The position numbers were made by a program, and so were the translations under genes. Below, in pieces: positions 37,401 to 46,709 of a stretch of DNA of 64,000 nt. Position 1 is the stretch's first letter. Each line of letters starts with the position of its first letter. Below the pieces are notes generated by a model. The model was given only the letters and a program-made list of their open reading frames with translations, did no database searches and had not been told where the DNA came from. The DNA is from Roseitranquillus sediminis. Lineage in GTDB: Bacteria; Pseudomonadota; Alphaproteobacteria; Rhodobacterales; Rhodobacteraceae. The stretch covers positions 124,001-188,000 of the forward strand of contig NZ_JAFFOB010000007.1 of assembly GCF_016918935.1 (NCBI RefSeq). Direction: 5' to 3'.

Positions 37401-38182
37401 TCGAGCATCGCCAGCAGCATCCGTTCGTCAAGGCCGGCGCAGACGGCCGCATCGGGGCACTCGGGCGACGGCTCGTTGAGTGGGTAGAGCTGGACGATCG
37501 CGCCGAAGACGTCGGGCGGCAGCTCGCGCTCCTGCTCGGCCATCTCGATCATCGTGGCGCGCACCGGCTCGATCTGGCCCTCCTCGCCCGATCCAAGCAG
37601 CTTGTAGAGCTGCAGCCCGAAGGCGCGCGTGGCCGGCGAGCCCTCCCTGGCGCGTGCCAGCGCCTCCTCCAGGATGACCCGCTTCAACGCACCCGGCGCG
37701 CGCAGCGCCTCCCGCATTGCTGCCTCGGCCTGTGCGCCGAATTCCGCACTGCTGCCGATCTCCGAAATCAGCCGCGGCGCCTCGACCTCCTTCAGTTGCT
37801 CGCGCACCGTCTCGACTAGCCGCGCCTGGTTGATCAGCGCCTGGGTGACGAGCGGGTCGATCTTTTCGGGCAGCTCGCTCTCGAGCGTGCTGAACTCGTC
37901 AGCGTAGCGCCGCTCGAGTGCGGTGAACTTCTCGCTGAGATCCTGCTCGACGACCTGCTGCGCCGCCGCCGCGGCGTCGGTCGTGAGCTTGTTGATGATG
38001 TTGTTGTAGAAGGCGATCGAATAGCCGACGAGAGCCACCACCGTGACGATGCCGATGCTGCCGGTGAACGCCACGATCCGGCGGATCATCCGGTCAGTTA
38101 CGTTGCTCTGCACCCAGAGCCGGTACTCGGCGGGGCCCCACTTGACCGCCTCTTCCTCGAGCCGAAGGTCGTCGTCCGCCAT
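34430..38182 (-). CDS. Large membrane-anchored protein with helical and PPC-like beta modules, unknown function
   Basis: A 1250-residue protein that I do not recognise. Residues 1-35 are cytoplasmic (VTDRMIRRI before the helix), residues 36-59 form the single membrane segment, and the rest should be periplasmic. Residues 62-135 look like a coiled coil; 150-640 are helical with HEAT/TPR-like texture; the remainder is beta-rich. Two stretches resemble prepeptidase C-terminal (PPC) modules, about 797-897 and 1133-1238, sharing DTVLEIRDAATDEQLAYNDD and DTVIEVFDAATGDSIAYSDD. There is no catalytic motif. The start at MADDDLRLEEE gives a proper anchor. It ends next to the rhodanese gene and follows hspQ. 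A scaffold or envelope-stress role is conceivable. Confidence 0.8.
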   Translation of the reverse strand: MADDDLRLEEEAVKWGPAEYRLWVQSNVTDRMIRRIVAFTGSIGIVTVVALVGYSIAFYNNIINKLTTDAAAAAQQVVEQDLSEKFTALERRYADEFSTLESELPEKIDPLVTQALINQARLVETVREQLKEVEAPRLISEIGSSAEFGAQAEAAMREALRAPGALKRVILEEALARAREGSPATRAFGLQLYKLLGSGEEGQIEPVRATMIEMAEQERELPPDVFGAIVQLYPLNEPSPECPDAAVCAGLDERMLLAMLEHIDRNGHLYDEQRDDYLRFFSKVTRMQFGLVAKALFDDPSNMAMREIVRRLARSGEPGVMSDLVEEMARYTVPRRAEDGLRRFAFEVLAALAPSAQLDFDKRRTAALLLWENNLDGLARAFRPAPEPVAPDTMTIAEPVALTEEQMASQEEDRLLRDAMLSLLRSRPDAQRGTRNDWDHLILARRTPDRHLGPDMLTYAIWLERARLDDANPALIADSFASDQVLEALVDGGPATAPRIARADLAYAIRNASPDMFLEFAETLAREVAEGLPRQDLNATVREVVRRERDGSTEFAWMRTVLDSDGPAAGGERQLQNLVMAGLGDDAGTAQEWTENDLLARAASFAAMSLESGSSKLTMGADLVAGELLRRSGSNPCGVFAAVEDAGLGRIGQQVPQDSRIAGLREQVNWVGVPLAPEAQWIEATEGEHELTLPAVEAGAGVWVGLVLPEPMRIEIGRPEHLSPAILNADRSAVLGRAAEAEELVRLLDAGEYVISVRSCKLRGVAKAGDRLIVRASRTPPLLGPSTREAPHQLPEIGSFVYSAEAPGELWLRTDARAGQVLVIETGAEVGTTVDTVLEIRDAATDEQLAYNDDHGGTSFSRLEYQVLEDGPVLVGVAHYGPRLFVPEERFRVETRLYQADAVVFAALDLQNAPMVRPDEDLFVEIDEYADNILELRPSQTAIVRVDVDAFDLSIGHGEIVVPPLEVDAGGNGWVYLLEADRTYWLDIAFDPLGRRFVRFTARTLEGAIDLSDPAAPQEAVPVNPGVALLIPDGGGRLKLRSADEEEVDVEVVLDAPGADQAPTISIADASGSAVDVVLTRQEDGSFAGHWLMAPDAVYEAEFHIVGSATPAGAWIEPVPQYGSERSPVEIGDGLELEFDGGTGVAEVWLGASLVAGERLMVDTGMPVGQDFEVDTVIEVFDAATGDSIAYSDDDDTGVSSLIDYVSASDADVTIRISRYLGPFEPQDRVSIMAWVVTPQQPVEEALWNE

Positions 38183-38390
38183 GTCGCATCCGCCCTGCCG
38201 GAGCTTCCGTGGAAGCCGTGGGATCGCATCGACGGCCGCCGGGACAACTCGCTCTACAGGATCAGCAACTCGCAACAAAGGCCAGTCGTCGAGGACCAGC
38301 AGCCGACAATCACGACTGTGACACTAGCATGAGACCCGTCGATTCGTCGCTACGAACCGCAGACGGCAATCCCGGCGCGGGGCGAGGGCG

Positions 38391-38717
38391 TCAGTTCAGC
38401 GCGAAGTGCAGCGGATACGCTCCGTTCTGGAAGTCGCCGAAGAGGTCGGGAAGGTCCGGATGCTCCACCGGCTCGCCCGAGACGTCGGGAACGAGGTTCT
38501 GCTCCGAGACGTAGGCGACGTAGTAGCTCTGATCGTTCTCGGCCAGCAGGTGGTAGAACGGCTGGTTCTTCCGCGGGCGGCTGTCCTCGGGAATGGCGTC
38601 GTACCACTCCTCGGTATTGTTGAAGGTCGGATCGACGTCGAAGACAACGCCGCGGAAGGGGTGCTTCTTGTGCCTCACCACCTGGCCGAGGTGATACTTC
38701 GCATTGCTTTTCAACAT
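38391..38717 (-). CDS. hspQ: Heat shock protein HspQ
   Basis: A 108-residue YccV/HspQ-type protein. Family features are YHLGQVVRHKKHPFRGVVFDVDPTF at the start, NTEEWYDAI, RKNQPFYHLLAENDQSYYVAYVSEQNL and a C-terminal YPLHFALN-type ending. HspQ is a small protein that was first described as binding hemimethylated DNA and later as a specificity-enhancing factor for Lon protease and a heat-shock protein. AAGGAG precedes the ATG. It is the gene upstream of the 1250-residue protein (208 bases apart), and diverges from an AEC transporter gene. Confidence 0.93.
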   Translation of the reverse strand: MLKSNAKYHLGQVVRHKKHPFRGVVFDVDPTFNNTEEWYDAIPEDSRPRKNQPFYHLLAENDQSYYVAYVSEQNLVPDVSGEPVEHPDLPDLFGDFQNGAYPLHFALN

Positions 38718-38798
38718 GGCACCACTCCTTAGGGACGCTTACTACGCCTTCAACGCCGCTTTTGTCCATGCGGCACCGTTGAGCAGGGGAAACAGTGT

Positions 38799-39680
38799 GT
38801 GGCGCTGATCCTTACGGTTGCAGAGGTCGTCGCGCCTGTCTTTCTTCTCGCCGCGGTCGGTTTCGTTTGGGTGCGGCTCGGCTTCGAGTACAGGGTCGAA
38901 TTCGTCACCCGCCTGTCGATGACGTTGTCGGTTCCGTGCCTGATCTTTGTCTCTCTGATGCAGACCGAGATTGCGCCGGCTGCGCTCAGCACGCTGTCGC
39001 TCGCGGCGCTCCTGGCCTATGGCGGCGTCGGGCTCGGGGCACTGGCGCTGGTGTTCGTGGCACGGCTGGAGCTGCGCACGTACCTCGCGCCGATCATCTT
39101 CGGCAACACCGGCAACCTCGGGCTGCCGCTCGCCCTCTTCGCCTTCGGCGACGAGGGGCTCGGCTACGCGGTCGTCGTCTTCGCGGTGATGGCGATCCTG
39201 TCCTTCACCATCGGGGTCTGGATGGTTTCCGGCGGCGGCGGCTTCCTCAAGGTGATGCGCGAACCGATGGTGGCGGGCACGCTCCTCGGCGCGCTGTTCC
39301 TCTGGCAAGGCTGGCAGACGCCCACCTTCCTCACCAACACCCTGAGCCTCATTGGCCAGATCGCCATCCCGCTGATGCTGATCACGCTTGGCGTCGCGGT
39401 GGGGCGACTGGCGCCGGGGCGGCTGGGCCGTGCGTTGTGGCTGGCGGTGACAAAGATCGTTATGTGCGTCGGGGTCGCATGGACCGTCGGGCGCTGGCTT
39501 GATTTGCCACCTGTCGCCTTCGCCGTTCTGGTCCTTCAGGTCGCGACGCCGGTGGCGGTGACGTCGTACCTGCTGGCGGAAAAGTACGGCGCCGACGCGG
39601 ATGCGGTAGCGGGCCTCGTCGTGGTCTCCACGCTGTTATCGGTCGGGGTTCTTCCCATCCTGCTTGCAATCGTGATGTGA
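38799..39680 (+). CDS. AEC family transporter (auxin efflux carrier-type permease)
   Basis: A 293-residue membrane protein with ten predicted segments, two five-helix halves as in the AEC family. The family motif around FGNTGNLGLPLALFAFG (first half) is conserved, and LVLQVATPVAVTSYLLAEKYGADAD is the matching second-half motif. Members transport malonate, malate or other organic acids. The start codon is GTG at 38799 with AGGGGA eight bases upstream. It diverges from hspQ; no metabolic gene flanks it to hint at a substrate. Confidence 0.92.
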   Translation: MALILTVAEVVAPVFLLAAVGFVWVRLGFEYRVEFVTRLSMTLSVPCLIFVSLMQTEIAPAALSTLSLAALLAYGGVGLGALALVFVARLELRTYLAPIIFGNTGNLGLPLALFAFGDEGLGYAVVVFAVMAILSFTIGVWMVSGGGGFLKVMREPMVAGTLLGALFLWQGWQTPTFLTNTLSLIGQIAIPLMLITLGVAVGRLAPGRLGRALWLAVTKIVMCVGVAWTVGRWLDLPPVAFAVLVLQVATPVAVTSYLLAEKYGADADAVAGLVVVSTLLSVGVLPILLAIVM

Positions 39681-39749
39681 CCCCCCGTTCCCGTTCGGGG
39701 ATCTATGCGCTAGGCTTGGGAAAAAACAGGCAAAGCGATCGAGAGGCAG

Positions 39750-40334
39750 ATGAGCAGAATCCTCCGGGCGGTCGTCCTGACTCTACTGGCGGCCAGCTGC
39801 GGCAGCGGAAACTACACCGCGCCGCGCGATCTTGAGAATGCGTGCGCGATTGTGGCCGAGCGGCCGCACTACCTGCGCGCGATGAAGCGGACCGAGCGGC
39901 GCTGGGGCGTGCCGGTCCATGTGCAGATGGCGACGATCCACCAGGAGTCGAAGTTCATCGGCAATGCCCGCACTCCGGTGCAATACACGCTCGGCATCAT
40001 CCCGATGGGGCGGCAATCGTCGGCCTACGGCTACAGCCAGGCGCTCGACGCGACCTGGGACGAGTACCGGCAGTCCAGCGGCCGGCGCCGCGCCCAGCGC
40101 GACGACATCGATGACGCGACCGACTTCATGGGTTGGTACATGAACAAGACGCGCGACCGGAACCGGATCGCGCTCAACGACGCGTTCAACCAGTACCTCG
40201 CCTACCACGAGGGCCACACCGGCTATGCCCGCGGCAGCTACAACGGCAAACCGTGGCTGATCGAGGTGGCGCAGCGCGTCTCGACCCGGGCCGAATACTA
40301 CCGCGGGCAGCTGAGGGCCTGCGGCCGCGCCTAG
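39750..40334 (+). CDS. Lytic transglycosylase-like lipoprotein
   Basis: A 194-residue lipoprotein: lipobox LAASC (Cys17), then a lysozyme-fold SLT-type domain. The likely catalytic Glu66 lies in ATIHQESKFIGNA (family ESxF); GYSQALDATWDEYRQ supplies the Gly-x-Ser-Gln motif and FNQYLAYHEGHTGYARGSY the C-terminal helix. Residues downstream of the lipobox lack an Asp, so outer-membrane localisation is expected. It would cut peptidoglycan glycan chains. Its stop overlaps by four bases the stop of the convergent lolA gene. Confidence 0.9.
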   Translation: MSRILRAVVLTLLAASCGSGNYTAPRDLENACAIVAERPHYLRAMKRTERRWGVPVHVQMATIHQESKFIGNARTPVQYTLGIIPMGRQSSAYGYSQALDATWDEYRQSSGRRRAQRDDIDDATDFMGWYMNKTRDRNRIALNDAFNQYLAYHEGHTGYARGSYNGKPWLIEVAQRVSTRAEYYRGQLRACGRA

Positions 40335-40945
40335 CGGCCGCGCCGCTGGATCTCGAGCGGAATGTTGAAGAGGGCGGCGGACAGGTTCGCGCCCGTGCTG
40401 AGCGGCCCGAGCGACACGGTCGTCCGGTTGCCGCCGCTGTCGGTCACGATCCACTGGCGCAGTTCCACCGGGTTGTCGGTGAACTTCAGCTCGATCGAGC
40501 CGTACTCCGGGTGCTGCGGGTCCTGCGCCCGCACCGTCGTCGCGGTGCCGTCATAGCTGTGGCCCGTCACCATGTTGCGTCGCGACAGATCGACGTTGCG
40601 CTCCAGGATGATGTTGAGCGGCGTGCGGGCGAGCGGATACTGCTCGGGCGTGGCGATGTTCGAGCCGCCGTCGAAGATCGCCACCTGTCCGCCGCCTGCC
40701 ATCACCAACGTCGGGTCCGGCTGTTCGTACTCGAACCGCATCCGGCCGGGGCGGCGGATGAAGAGTTCGCCCGTGGAGATGGTGCCGTCCGGGTTGATCT
40801 GCGTGAAGTCCGCCGTCGCGGTCTGCAGACCGTTCAGGTAGCGCGAGATCTCGTTCAGCGAGAGCTGGTCCGCCCGGACAGGCAGCACCAGCAGGACGAG
40901 GGCGAGCGGGGCGAGGAGCAGGCGTGCGATCATGTCGCCAGACAT
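40331..40945 (-). CDS. lolA: Outer-membrane lipoprotein carrier protein LolA-like
   Basis: A 204-residue periplasmic protein with signal peptide (residues 1-27, ending VRA). The LolA fold shows EISRYLNGLQTATADFTQINPDGTISTGELFIRRPGRMRFEYEQP, the usual start, and GSIELKFTDNPVELRQWIVTDSGGNRTTV later. It ferries lipoproteins from LolCDE to the outer membrane. The start at MSGDMIARLL is preferred; an internal Met four codons later would also work. LolA upstream of ftsK with a small membrane-protein gene between is a common alphaproteobacterial arrangement. It is divergent from that small gene. Confidence 0.9.
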   Translation of the reverse strand: MSGDMIARLLLAPLALVLLVLPVRADQLSLNEISRYLNGLQTATADFTQINPDGTISTGELFIRRPGRMRFEYEQPDPTLVMAGGGQVAIFDGGSNIATPEQYPLARTPLNIILERNVDLSRRNMVTGHSYDGTATTVRAQDPQHPEYGSIELKFTDNPVELRQWIVTDSGGNRTTVSLGPLSTGANLSAALFNIPLEIQRRGR

Positions 40946-41053
40946 AACCGCTCGCCGCGCCGTTGCCACCTCACCTTCCGGCAATTCGCGGTGAGCGGCT
41001 TGTAACACAGATGGCGCTTTGGCGGCCTGATCGGCCGTGGCATCCTGCTGCTC

Positions 41054-41464
41054 ATGACGCCCGACGAGCAGGTCCGCTATATCGAGAACATGGCGATGTA
41101 TCGCCACTACTCGAACATCCGCTTCCTGATGGTGCCGATATTCGTCACCGTCACCTTCGGCCTTTCGCTTGAATACGGCAACCTCGACCACATCCACGTT
41201 GAGACTCACGAGCGTGTGGTCTGGGTGGCGCGGCGTTTCCTGCCGCTGGCCGGCATGGCCGTGGCGCTGGTTTTCGTCCGGGTCGAGAACGTGCTCGACA
41301 GGTACATCCGCAAGCACCGGCTGGCGGCGGCGGTGTCCGACGCCCCGCTCGCGGACCTGCCTGACGGGGCGGTCTGGGTGAACCCGGCGATCAAGGTCAT
41401 CTACGCCGGCGCGTTCCTCTACTGGAGCGTGCTGTTCCTCATGGCGGTCTACTACCGCCTCTGA
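41054..41464 (+). CDS. Hypothetical membrane protein, three helices
   Basis: A 136-residue protein with an N-terminal amphipathic segment (MTPDEQVRYIENMAMYRHYSNIRFLM) and three hydrophobic helices (about 24-39, 60-78 and 113-135). No family is recognised. No good ribosome-binding site precedes the ATG, but the frame is clean and the composition is protein-like. It lies between lolA (divergent) and ftsK (convergent, seven bases apart). A membrane function is all that can be said. Confidence 0.65.
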   Translation: MTPDEQVRYIENMAMYRHYSNIRFLMVPIFVTVTFGLSLEYGNLDHIHVETHERVVWVARRFLPLAGMAVALVFVRVENVLDRYIRKHRLAAAVSDAPLADLPDGAVWVNPAIKVIYAGAFLYWSVLFLMAVYYRL

Positions 41465-41471
41465 GCCGCGC

Positions 41472-44009
41472 CTACTGCGGCTCGGGCACCAGGATCTCGC
41501 GCTTGCCGACGTGGTTGGCGGGGCTCACGAGGCCCTGCTCCTCCATCTGCTCCACCAGCCGCGCCGCCTTGTTGTAGCCGATCGCCAGCTTGCGCTGGAT
41601 GTAGGAGGTCGAGCACTTGCGGTCCTGAATCACGATCGCCACCGCCTGATCGTAGAGCGCATCCTCGCCGTCGGTGTTGCCGCCGAGGCCGAGGACTGCG
41701 TCGATGTCGGCGCCCTGGTCCTCGTCCGGCCCCTCCTGCACGCCGCCTACATAGGCGGGCGGCCCCAGCGACTTCAGGTGCCGCACCACCTCCTCGACCT
41801 CTTCGTCGCTGACGAATGGCCCGTGCACGCGGGTGATCTTGGACCCGCCGGCCATGTAGAGCATGTCGCCCATGCCGAGGAGCTGCTCCGCCCCCTGCTC
41901 GCCGAGGATGGTGCGGCTGTCGATCTTGGACGTCACTTGGAAGCTGATCCGGGTCGGGAAGTTCGCCTTGATCGTGCCGGTGATGACATCGACCGAGGGC
42001 CGCTGCGTCGCCATAATGAGGTGGATGCCCGAGGCCCGCGCCATCTGCGCCAGGCGCTGGATGCAGGCCTCGATCTCCTTGCCGGCGACCATCATCAGGT
42101 CGGCCATCTCGTCGACGATGACTACGATGTAGGGCATCGCCTCGGGCTGGATCTCCTCGGTCTCGAACACCGGATCGCCGGTCTCGTCGTCGAAGCCGGT
42201 CTGCACCGTGCGGCTGAACGTCTCGCCCTTGGCCAGCGTCTCGCGCACGCGGCCGTTGTAGCCGTCGATGTTGCGGACGCCCATCTTCGACATCTTGCGG
42301 TAGCGCTCCTCCATCTCGGCCACGACCCACTTGAGCGCCACGACCGCCTTCTTGGGGTCCGTCACCACGGGCGACAGGAGGTGCGGGATGCCGTCATAGA
42401 CGCTGAGTTCCAGCATCTTCGGGTCGATCATGATGAGGCGGCATTCCTCGGGGCTGAGCTTGTAGAGCAGGCTCAGGATCATCGTGTTGATGGCCACCGA
42501 CTTGCCGGAGCCGGTGGTCCCGGCGATCAGCAGGTGCGGCATCCGTGCTAGATTCGCCACCACCGGATCGCCGCCGATGTCCTTGCCCAGCGCCAGCGGC
42601 AGGCGCTGGTTGCCGTCGCCATAGTCGCGCGCCGACAAGATCTCGCGCAGCACGACCTGCTCGCGCGTCGCGTTCGGCAGCTCGATCCCGATCACGCTGC
42701 GGCCCGGCACCGTCGATACCCGTGCCGAGAGCGCCGACATCGACCGCGCGATGTCGTCGGCGAGGCCGATGACCCGGCTGGCCTTCAGCCCCGGCGCGGG
42801 CTCGAGTTCGTACATCGTGACGACCGGTCCCGGGCGGACGCTGACGATCTCGCCCTTGACGCCGTAATCGTCCAGCACCGTCTCCAGCATTCGCGCGTTT
42901 TCCTCCAGCGCCTCGGTGCTGGGGTTGTGGCGGACGACCCCGGCGGGGTCGGCCAGCAGGGCGAGCGGCGGCGCAGAATAGGCTTCTGCCGTCTCCTCCA
43001 GCGGCAGCACCGGCTGCGCCTCGGCCTGCGCCCGGCGCGAGGTGCGCGGCCGCACCGCCGGCGTCCGCACCACCTCGGCAGCGCCGCGGACGAAGTTCGG
43101 CGGCACGATCGGCCGCTGCTGCACAAGCTCCGGCTCGGGCAGGTCGTCCTCCTCGTCGCGCTGCGGCTCCGGCCGCGCGATCCGCGGCTCCATTCGCAGG
43201 CCCTTCGCCGGGGCCGTCGGCGCCGCCGCGGGCGCGGGGTCGTCCTCGATCACGATCTCCTCCGCTTCCTCGCGGCGCGCCCGCAGCCGCGCGAGCGGTC
43301 CCGGGCGCCGCGGCTGGGCCTGCCGCGCCTCGCGTCGCGCCTCGGCCTTGTGCACGGCGGTCGTCAGCGCCGCCGCACCGCCATGGAGCCCCGCCCGCAT
43401 CGCCGCCGCGACTCCCTTCTGGCAGAAGCGGCGCATCGTGTTCATTTCCGCCACGGTGACCCCCGCGACGTAGAGCGTCAGCGCCACCATCGCGACGGCC
43501 GAAGCGAGCGCCACCAGCTTCAGCGACAGGACCGGATTCGTCGGCATCAGCGCCAGAAGCGCGCCGAGGATCGTGTCGCCGAAGAGCCCGCCGAGCCCGA
43601 AGGAGTGGCCCCACCCATCCTCCGGCGCGTGGGTGGCGAAGTAGATCGCGGTGACCGCGACGGCGATCGGCGCGAAGATCAGGCGGCCCAGCGCCTCCTC
43701 GCCGCGATGAAGCGTCAAGCGCACGCCCCAGACGATAAACAGGAGTGCGAGGCTCCACGACGCGACGCCGACGATGACCATGAGCGGCGAGGCGATGGAG
43801 GCGCCGAACCGGCCCAGCAGGTTTCGTGCAGGCTCGTCGGTGACGGCCAGCCAGCTCGGATCGTCTGACGAGTAGCTGCCGAGCAGCATAGCAGCGGCCA
43901 CGCCCGCGCCGAGCAGCACGAGACCCAGCAGCTCCTTGCCGCGCCGCTCGAGCACAGCCTGCGTCTTGCTGTCGAGAAGCGGATCGCGCCGCTTGGCCTG
44001 GTACGCCAT
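41472..44009 (-). CDS. ftsK: DNA translocase FtsK
   Basis: An 845-residue FtsK/SpoIIIE. The N-terminal membrane domain has four or five helices within residues 25-195. A linker of about 170 residues follows, rich in Pro, Arg and Glu (to about 370). The motor has the Walker [10 protein letters not shown] and Walker [12 protein letters not shown], and the C-terminal gamma domain recognises KOPS-like sites ([25 protein letters not shown]). It pumps chromosome DNA at the division septum to help resolve dimers at dif. The linker is shorter than in E. coli. It runs leftward after the aminotransferase gene by ten bases, as one transcript. Confidence 0.97.
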   Translation of the reverse strand: MAYQAKRRDPLLDSKTQAVLERRGKELLGLVLLGAGVAAAMLLGSYSSDDPSWLAVTDEPARNLLGRFGASIASPLMVIVGVASWSLALLFIVWGVRLTLHRGEEALGRLIFAPIAVAVTAIYFATHAPEDGWGHSFGLGGLFGDTILGALLALMPTNPVLSLKLVALASAVAMVALTLYVAGVTVAEMNTMRRFCQKGVAAAMRAGLHGGAAALTTAVHKAEARREARQAQPRRPGPLARLRARREEAEEIVIEDDPAPAAAPTAPAKGLRMEPRIARPEPQRDEEDDLPEPELVQQRPIVPPNFVRGAAEVVRTPAVRPRTSRRAQAEAQPVLPLEETAEAYSAPPLALLADPAGVVRHNPSTEALEENARMLETVLDDYGVKGEIVSVRPGPVVTMYELEPAPGLKASRVIGLADDIARSMSALSARVSTVPGRSVIGIELPNATREQVVLREILSARDYGDGNQRLPLALGKDIGGDPVVANLARMPHLLIAGTTGSGKSVAINTMILSLLYKLSPEECRLIMIDPKMLELSVYDGIPHLLSPVVTDPKKAVVALKWVVAEMEERYRKMSKMGVRNIDGYNGRVRETLAKGETFSRTVQTGFDDETGDPVFETEEIQPEAMPYIVVIVDEMADLMMVAGKEIEACIQRLAQMARASGIHLIMATQRPSVDVITGTIKANFPTRISFQVTSKIDSRTILGEQGAEQLLGMGDMLYMAGGSKITRVHGPFVSDEEVEEVVRHLKSLGPPAYVGGVQEGPDEDQGADIDAVLGLGGNTDGEDALYDQAVAIVIQDRKCSTSYIQRKLAIGYNKAARLVEQMEEQGLVSPANHVGKREILVPEPQ

Positions 44010-44019
44010 GAAACCCCCG

Positions 44020-45180
44020 TCAGTCGTAAAGCGTCGTGCGGATGGCGGTCAGCCCGCGCCGCACCTCGTCAACATCGGCCACCAGGGCGACGCGCACATA
44101 GCCCGCGCCCGGATTGCCGCCCTCGGCATCGCGCGAGAGATAGGCGCCGGGCAGAACCCGCACTCCCGTCTCGCGCCAGAGCCGCAACGCCGCGGCCTCG
44201 CCGTCCTCGACCGGCAGCCACAGGAAGAAACCCGCCGGCGGGACGGGCGCAACGTCGCCCAGGATCTCCTGTGCCACCGCGTACTTCTCCTGGTAGAGCG
44301 CCCGGCTCGCCTCGACATGCGCCTCGTCCGACCAGAGCCGCGCGCTCGTCGCCTGGATCGGACCCGGCATCGGCGGGCCAGCATAGGAACGGAGCTGCCG
44401 GATCGCCTTGATCGTCCGTGGACCGCCAGCCACGAAACCCGACCTGAGGCCCGGTACATTCGACCGTTTGGAGAGCGAGTGGAAGACCGTCACCCGCTCC
44501 GGGTCGGCACCCATCGCCGCCGCGACCTCCAGCGCCCCCGGCGGCGGCGACTTGCGCCAGATCTCGCTGTAGCACTCGTCGGCGAAGACGCGGAAGTCGT
44601 GCCGCTCCGCCAGCTCGATCAGGTGCCGCCAATAGCTCTCGTCCGCCACCGCGCCTTGCGGGTTCGAAGGCGAGCAGAGCCAGGCGATGGCCGTCCGGTC
44701 CAGCACCTCGGGCCGCACCGCATCGAAATCGGGGAGAAAGCCGTTCTCCGGCAGCGCCGGCAGGTAGACCGGCCGCGCCCCCACAGCGAGCGCGCCCACG
44801 GCATAAACCTGGTAGAACGGGTTCGGCACCAGCACGTCCGCCCCGCCGGGACAGAGCGCGAGGCAGGCGTTGAAGAGCCCCTCGCGCGTGCCGTTCAGCA
44901 CCGTCACCTGCGTATCGGGGTCAAGCGTCACGCCATAGCGCCGCCGGAACCAGCCGGTAATCGCCCGCCTGAGCTCGTCCGTCCCCTCGTTCGGCGGGTA
45001 ACGTCCGAATCCTTCGGCGTTGTTGGCGATGACCTCCACCAACCAACTGGGAAACGGATGGCGCGGCTCGCCGATCGTCATGTGGATCGGCTCTCCGCCC
45101 GGAGCATGCACGTCGAGCAGGCCGCGCAAACGCGGGAACGCGTATTCCGGCAGGTCCGAGAACCGGTCGGGAAGATTCAT
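44020..45180 (-). CDS. Class I/II PLP-dependent aminotransferase (DapC-like)
   Basis: A 386-residue fold-type I aminotransferase. The PLP lysine lies in [19 protein letters not shown]; the Asn and Asp-Tyr/Cys-Tyr residues of [10 protein letters not shown] and [15 protein letters not shown] are also in place. The motif [41 protein letters not shown] resembles succinyldiaminopimelate aminotransferases found upstream of ftsK in Rhodobacterales. The lysine pathway enzyme DapC is therefore likely, though the substrate is inferred. A start at MNLPDRF matches the family; there are 135 bases to the amidase gene. Confidence 0.88.
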   Translation of the reverse strand: MNLPDRFSDLPEYAFPRLRGLLDVHAPGGEPIHMTIGEPRHPFPSWLVEVIANNAEGFGRYPPNEGTDELRRAITGWFRRRYGVTLDPDTQVTVLNGTREGLFNACLALCPGGADVLVPNPFYQVYAVGALAVGARPVYLPALPENGFLPDFDAVRPEVLDRTAIAWLCSPSNPQGAVADESYWRHLIELAERHDFRVFADECYSEIWRKSPPPGALEVAAAMGADPERVTVFHSLSKRSNVPGLRSGFVAGGPRTIKAIRQLRSYAGPPMPGPIQATSARLWSDEAHVEASRALYQEKYAVAQEILGDVAPVPPAGFFLWLPVEDGEAAALRLWRETGVRVLPGAYLSRDAEGGNPGAGYVRVALVADVDEVRRGLTAIRTTLYD

Positions 45181-45315
45181 GCTGGCCTCAAATGGTCGGG
45201 ATCGTTGCGTCCCTTTGGAGCGCACGCTAGCGCGGCGGGGGCCGCCCGGTCCAGCGCGGCGCGGCGGCGGCGCCACGAGTGTGACCCTCAGACCACCCGC
45301 GCTCCGCGGTCGTCC

Positions 45316-46644
45316 TCAGGCCAGCGCGCCTTCGGCCGCCGCGCCGAGACGCAGCAGCCGCGCATCCTGTCCGCCCGGCGCCTGGAAGAGGATGCCGGCC
45401 GACGGCGTTCCCGTGGGCAGCGTCAGGCCGCAGAGGTCGAGCAGGCTTCCGATCCGCGTGTTCCTTAGCGTCATCAGGTTGCGCTCGGCGAAGAGCGCGT
45501 GGTCGTCCAGCACCGCCTGCCGCTTCGGCGGCGCGATGGCGCAGGTCGGCAGGATCACCGCATCGGCGCCCGCGGTGCGCGCGCGATAGATCTGCCGCAG
45601 CTCGCGCAGGCGAGCCCAGCCCGCGACGTACGCATGTGCCGGAAAGTCCCGGCCACCGCGGAAACGCTCGCGGACCGGGTCGAACATCAGTTCGGGCCGC
45701 GCTTCGATCTCGGCGCTCCAGGTGCCGTAGGCCTCGGGCGCAAAGAGGCTGGCCGAGAGATCAACCGCCTCGGCCACCTCCGGCGCCTCGATGCGCGCGA
45801 TTTCCGCGCCCGCGTCCGCAAGCCGCTTCAGCGCCTCGTCGAAGCCGCGCGCCGGTCCGTCATCGATCGCGTCGAACGCGACCGTCTCCAGCACCAGGAG
45901 GCGCGCGCCCTGCAGGCTGGCGCCGCGCAGGTCGGGCGGTCGGCCTCCCTGCATCGCCGCGGTCAGGAGCGCCGCATCCTCGACCATGCGCGCAAGCGGG
46001 CCGGCCGTGTCGAAGCTGGGGCAGAGCGGCAGCGCGCCGTCGAGCGGAATGACGCCGTGCGACGTCTTGAGCCCCACAAGGTCGTTCCACGCCGCCGGAA
46101 TGCGCACCGAGCCCGCCGTGTCGGAGCCGATTGCGCCTGCCGCGAGGCCGAAGGCGACGGAGGCCGCCGCACCCGACGACGAGCCGCCCGGCAGCGCCTC
46201 GGCGTCGTGGACGTTGGGCGGCGTGCCGGTCACCGGGTTGAGCCCGAGCCCCGAAAATGCGAGCTCCGTCAGGTGCGTCTTGCCAAGGCAGACGAGGCCG
46301 GCCGCCGTCGCCCGCGCCACCACCCGCGCGTCGGCCGCCGGCACGCGTCCCGCAAGCAGTGCCGAGCCGCCCTCGGTCGCCGTGCCCGCCGTGTCGAAGA
46401 GATCCTTCCAGGACACCGGCACGCCGTCGAGCGGGCCGCGCTGCAACCCCGCTCGCGCCCGCTCGCGGGCCGCTCGAGCCTCGGCCCGCGCCCGATCGGG
46501 GGTCGTCCGCGCATAGATCTCGTGCCCGTGCGGATGACGCGCGATCGCGTCGAGCATCACCTCGGCCAGCTCGGTCGGGTCGATCCGCCCCGCGCCGATC
46601 TCCCGCCCCAGCGCCGCCGCGCCCATCGTCCGCCACTCGTCCAT
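45316..46644 (-). CDS. Amidase (amidase-signature family)
   Basis: About 442 residues with the Ser-Ser-Lys triad of the amidase-signature family: Lys in GVPVSWKDLFDTAG, the nucleophilic Ser in LPGGSSSGAAASVAFGLAAGAIGSDTAGSVRIPAAW and the second Ser in that block. The central part is typical of GatA-like and urea/indoleacetamide amidases, but it lacks gatB/gatC neighbours, so a stand-alone amidase or amide-catabolic role is likely. ATG at 46644 (MDEWRT) is chosen; a GTG at 46668 also fits. It diverges from the ubiH-type gene across 65 bases. Confidence 0.9.
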   Translation of the reverse strand: MDEWRTMGAAALGREIGAGRIDPTELAEVMLDAIARHPHGHEIYARTTPDRARAEARAARERARAGLQRGPLDGVPVSWKDLFDTAGTATEGGSALLAGRVPAADARVVARATAAGLVCLGKTHLTELAFSGLGLNPVTGTPPNVHDAEALPGGSSSGAAASVAFGLAAGAIGSDTAGSVRIPAAWNDLVGLKTSHGVIPLDGALPLCPSFDTAGPLARMVEDAALLTAAMQGGRPPDLRGASLQGARLLVLETVAFDAIDDGPARGFDEALKRLADAGAEIARIEAPEVAEAVDLSASLFAPEAYGTWSAEIEARPELMFDPVRERFRGGRDFPAHAYVAGWARLRELRQIYRARTAGADAVILPTCAIAPPKRQAVLDDHALFAERNLMTLRNTRIGSLLDLCGLTLPTGTPSAGILFQAPGGQDARLLRLGAAAEGALA

Positions 46645-46709
46645 CGGCCGCGACGGTAGCTGCGCCACGGCGCGTGGACAATGCCCCGCCGGCGGTCATA
46701 TCAAGCGGC

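Noticed and set aside
38718-38760. Heat-shock promoter-like GTTGAA ... CCCTAAG upstream of hspQ.
   Set aside because: The -10-like part overlaps the ribosome-binding site, so the transcript would lack it; the match is not good enough for a call.
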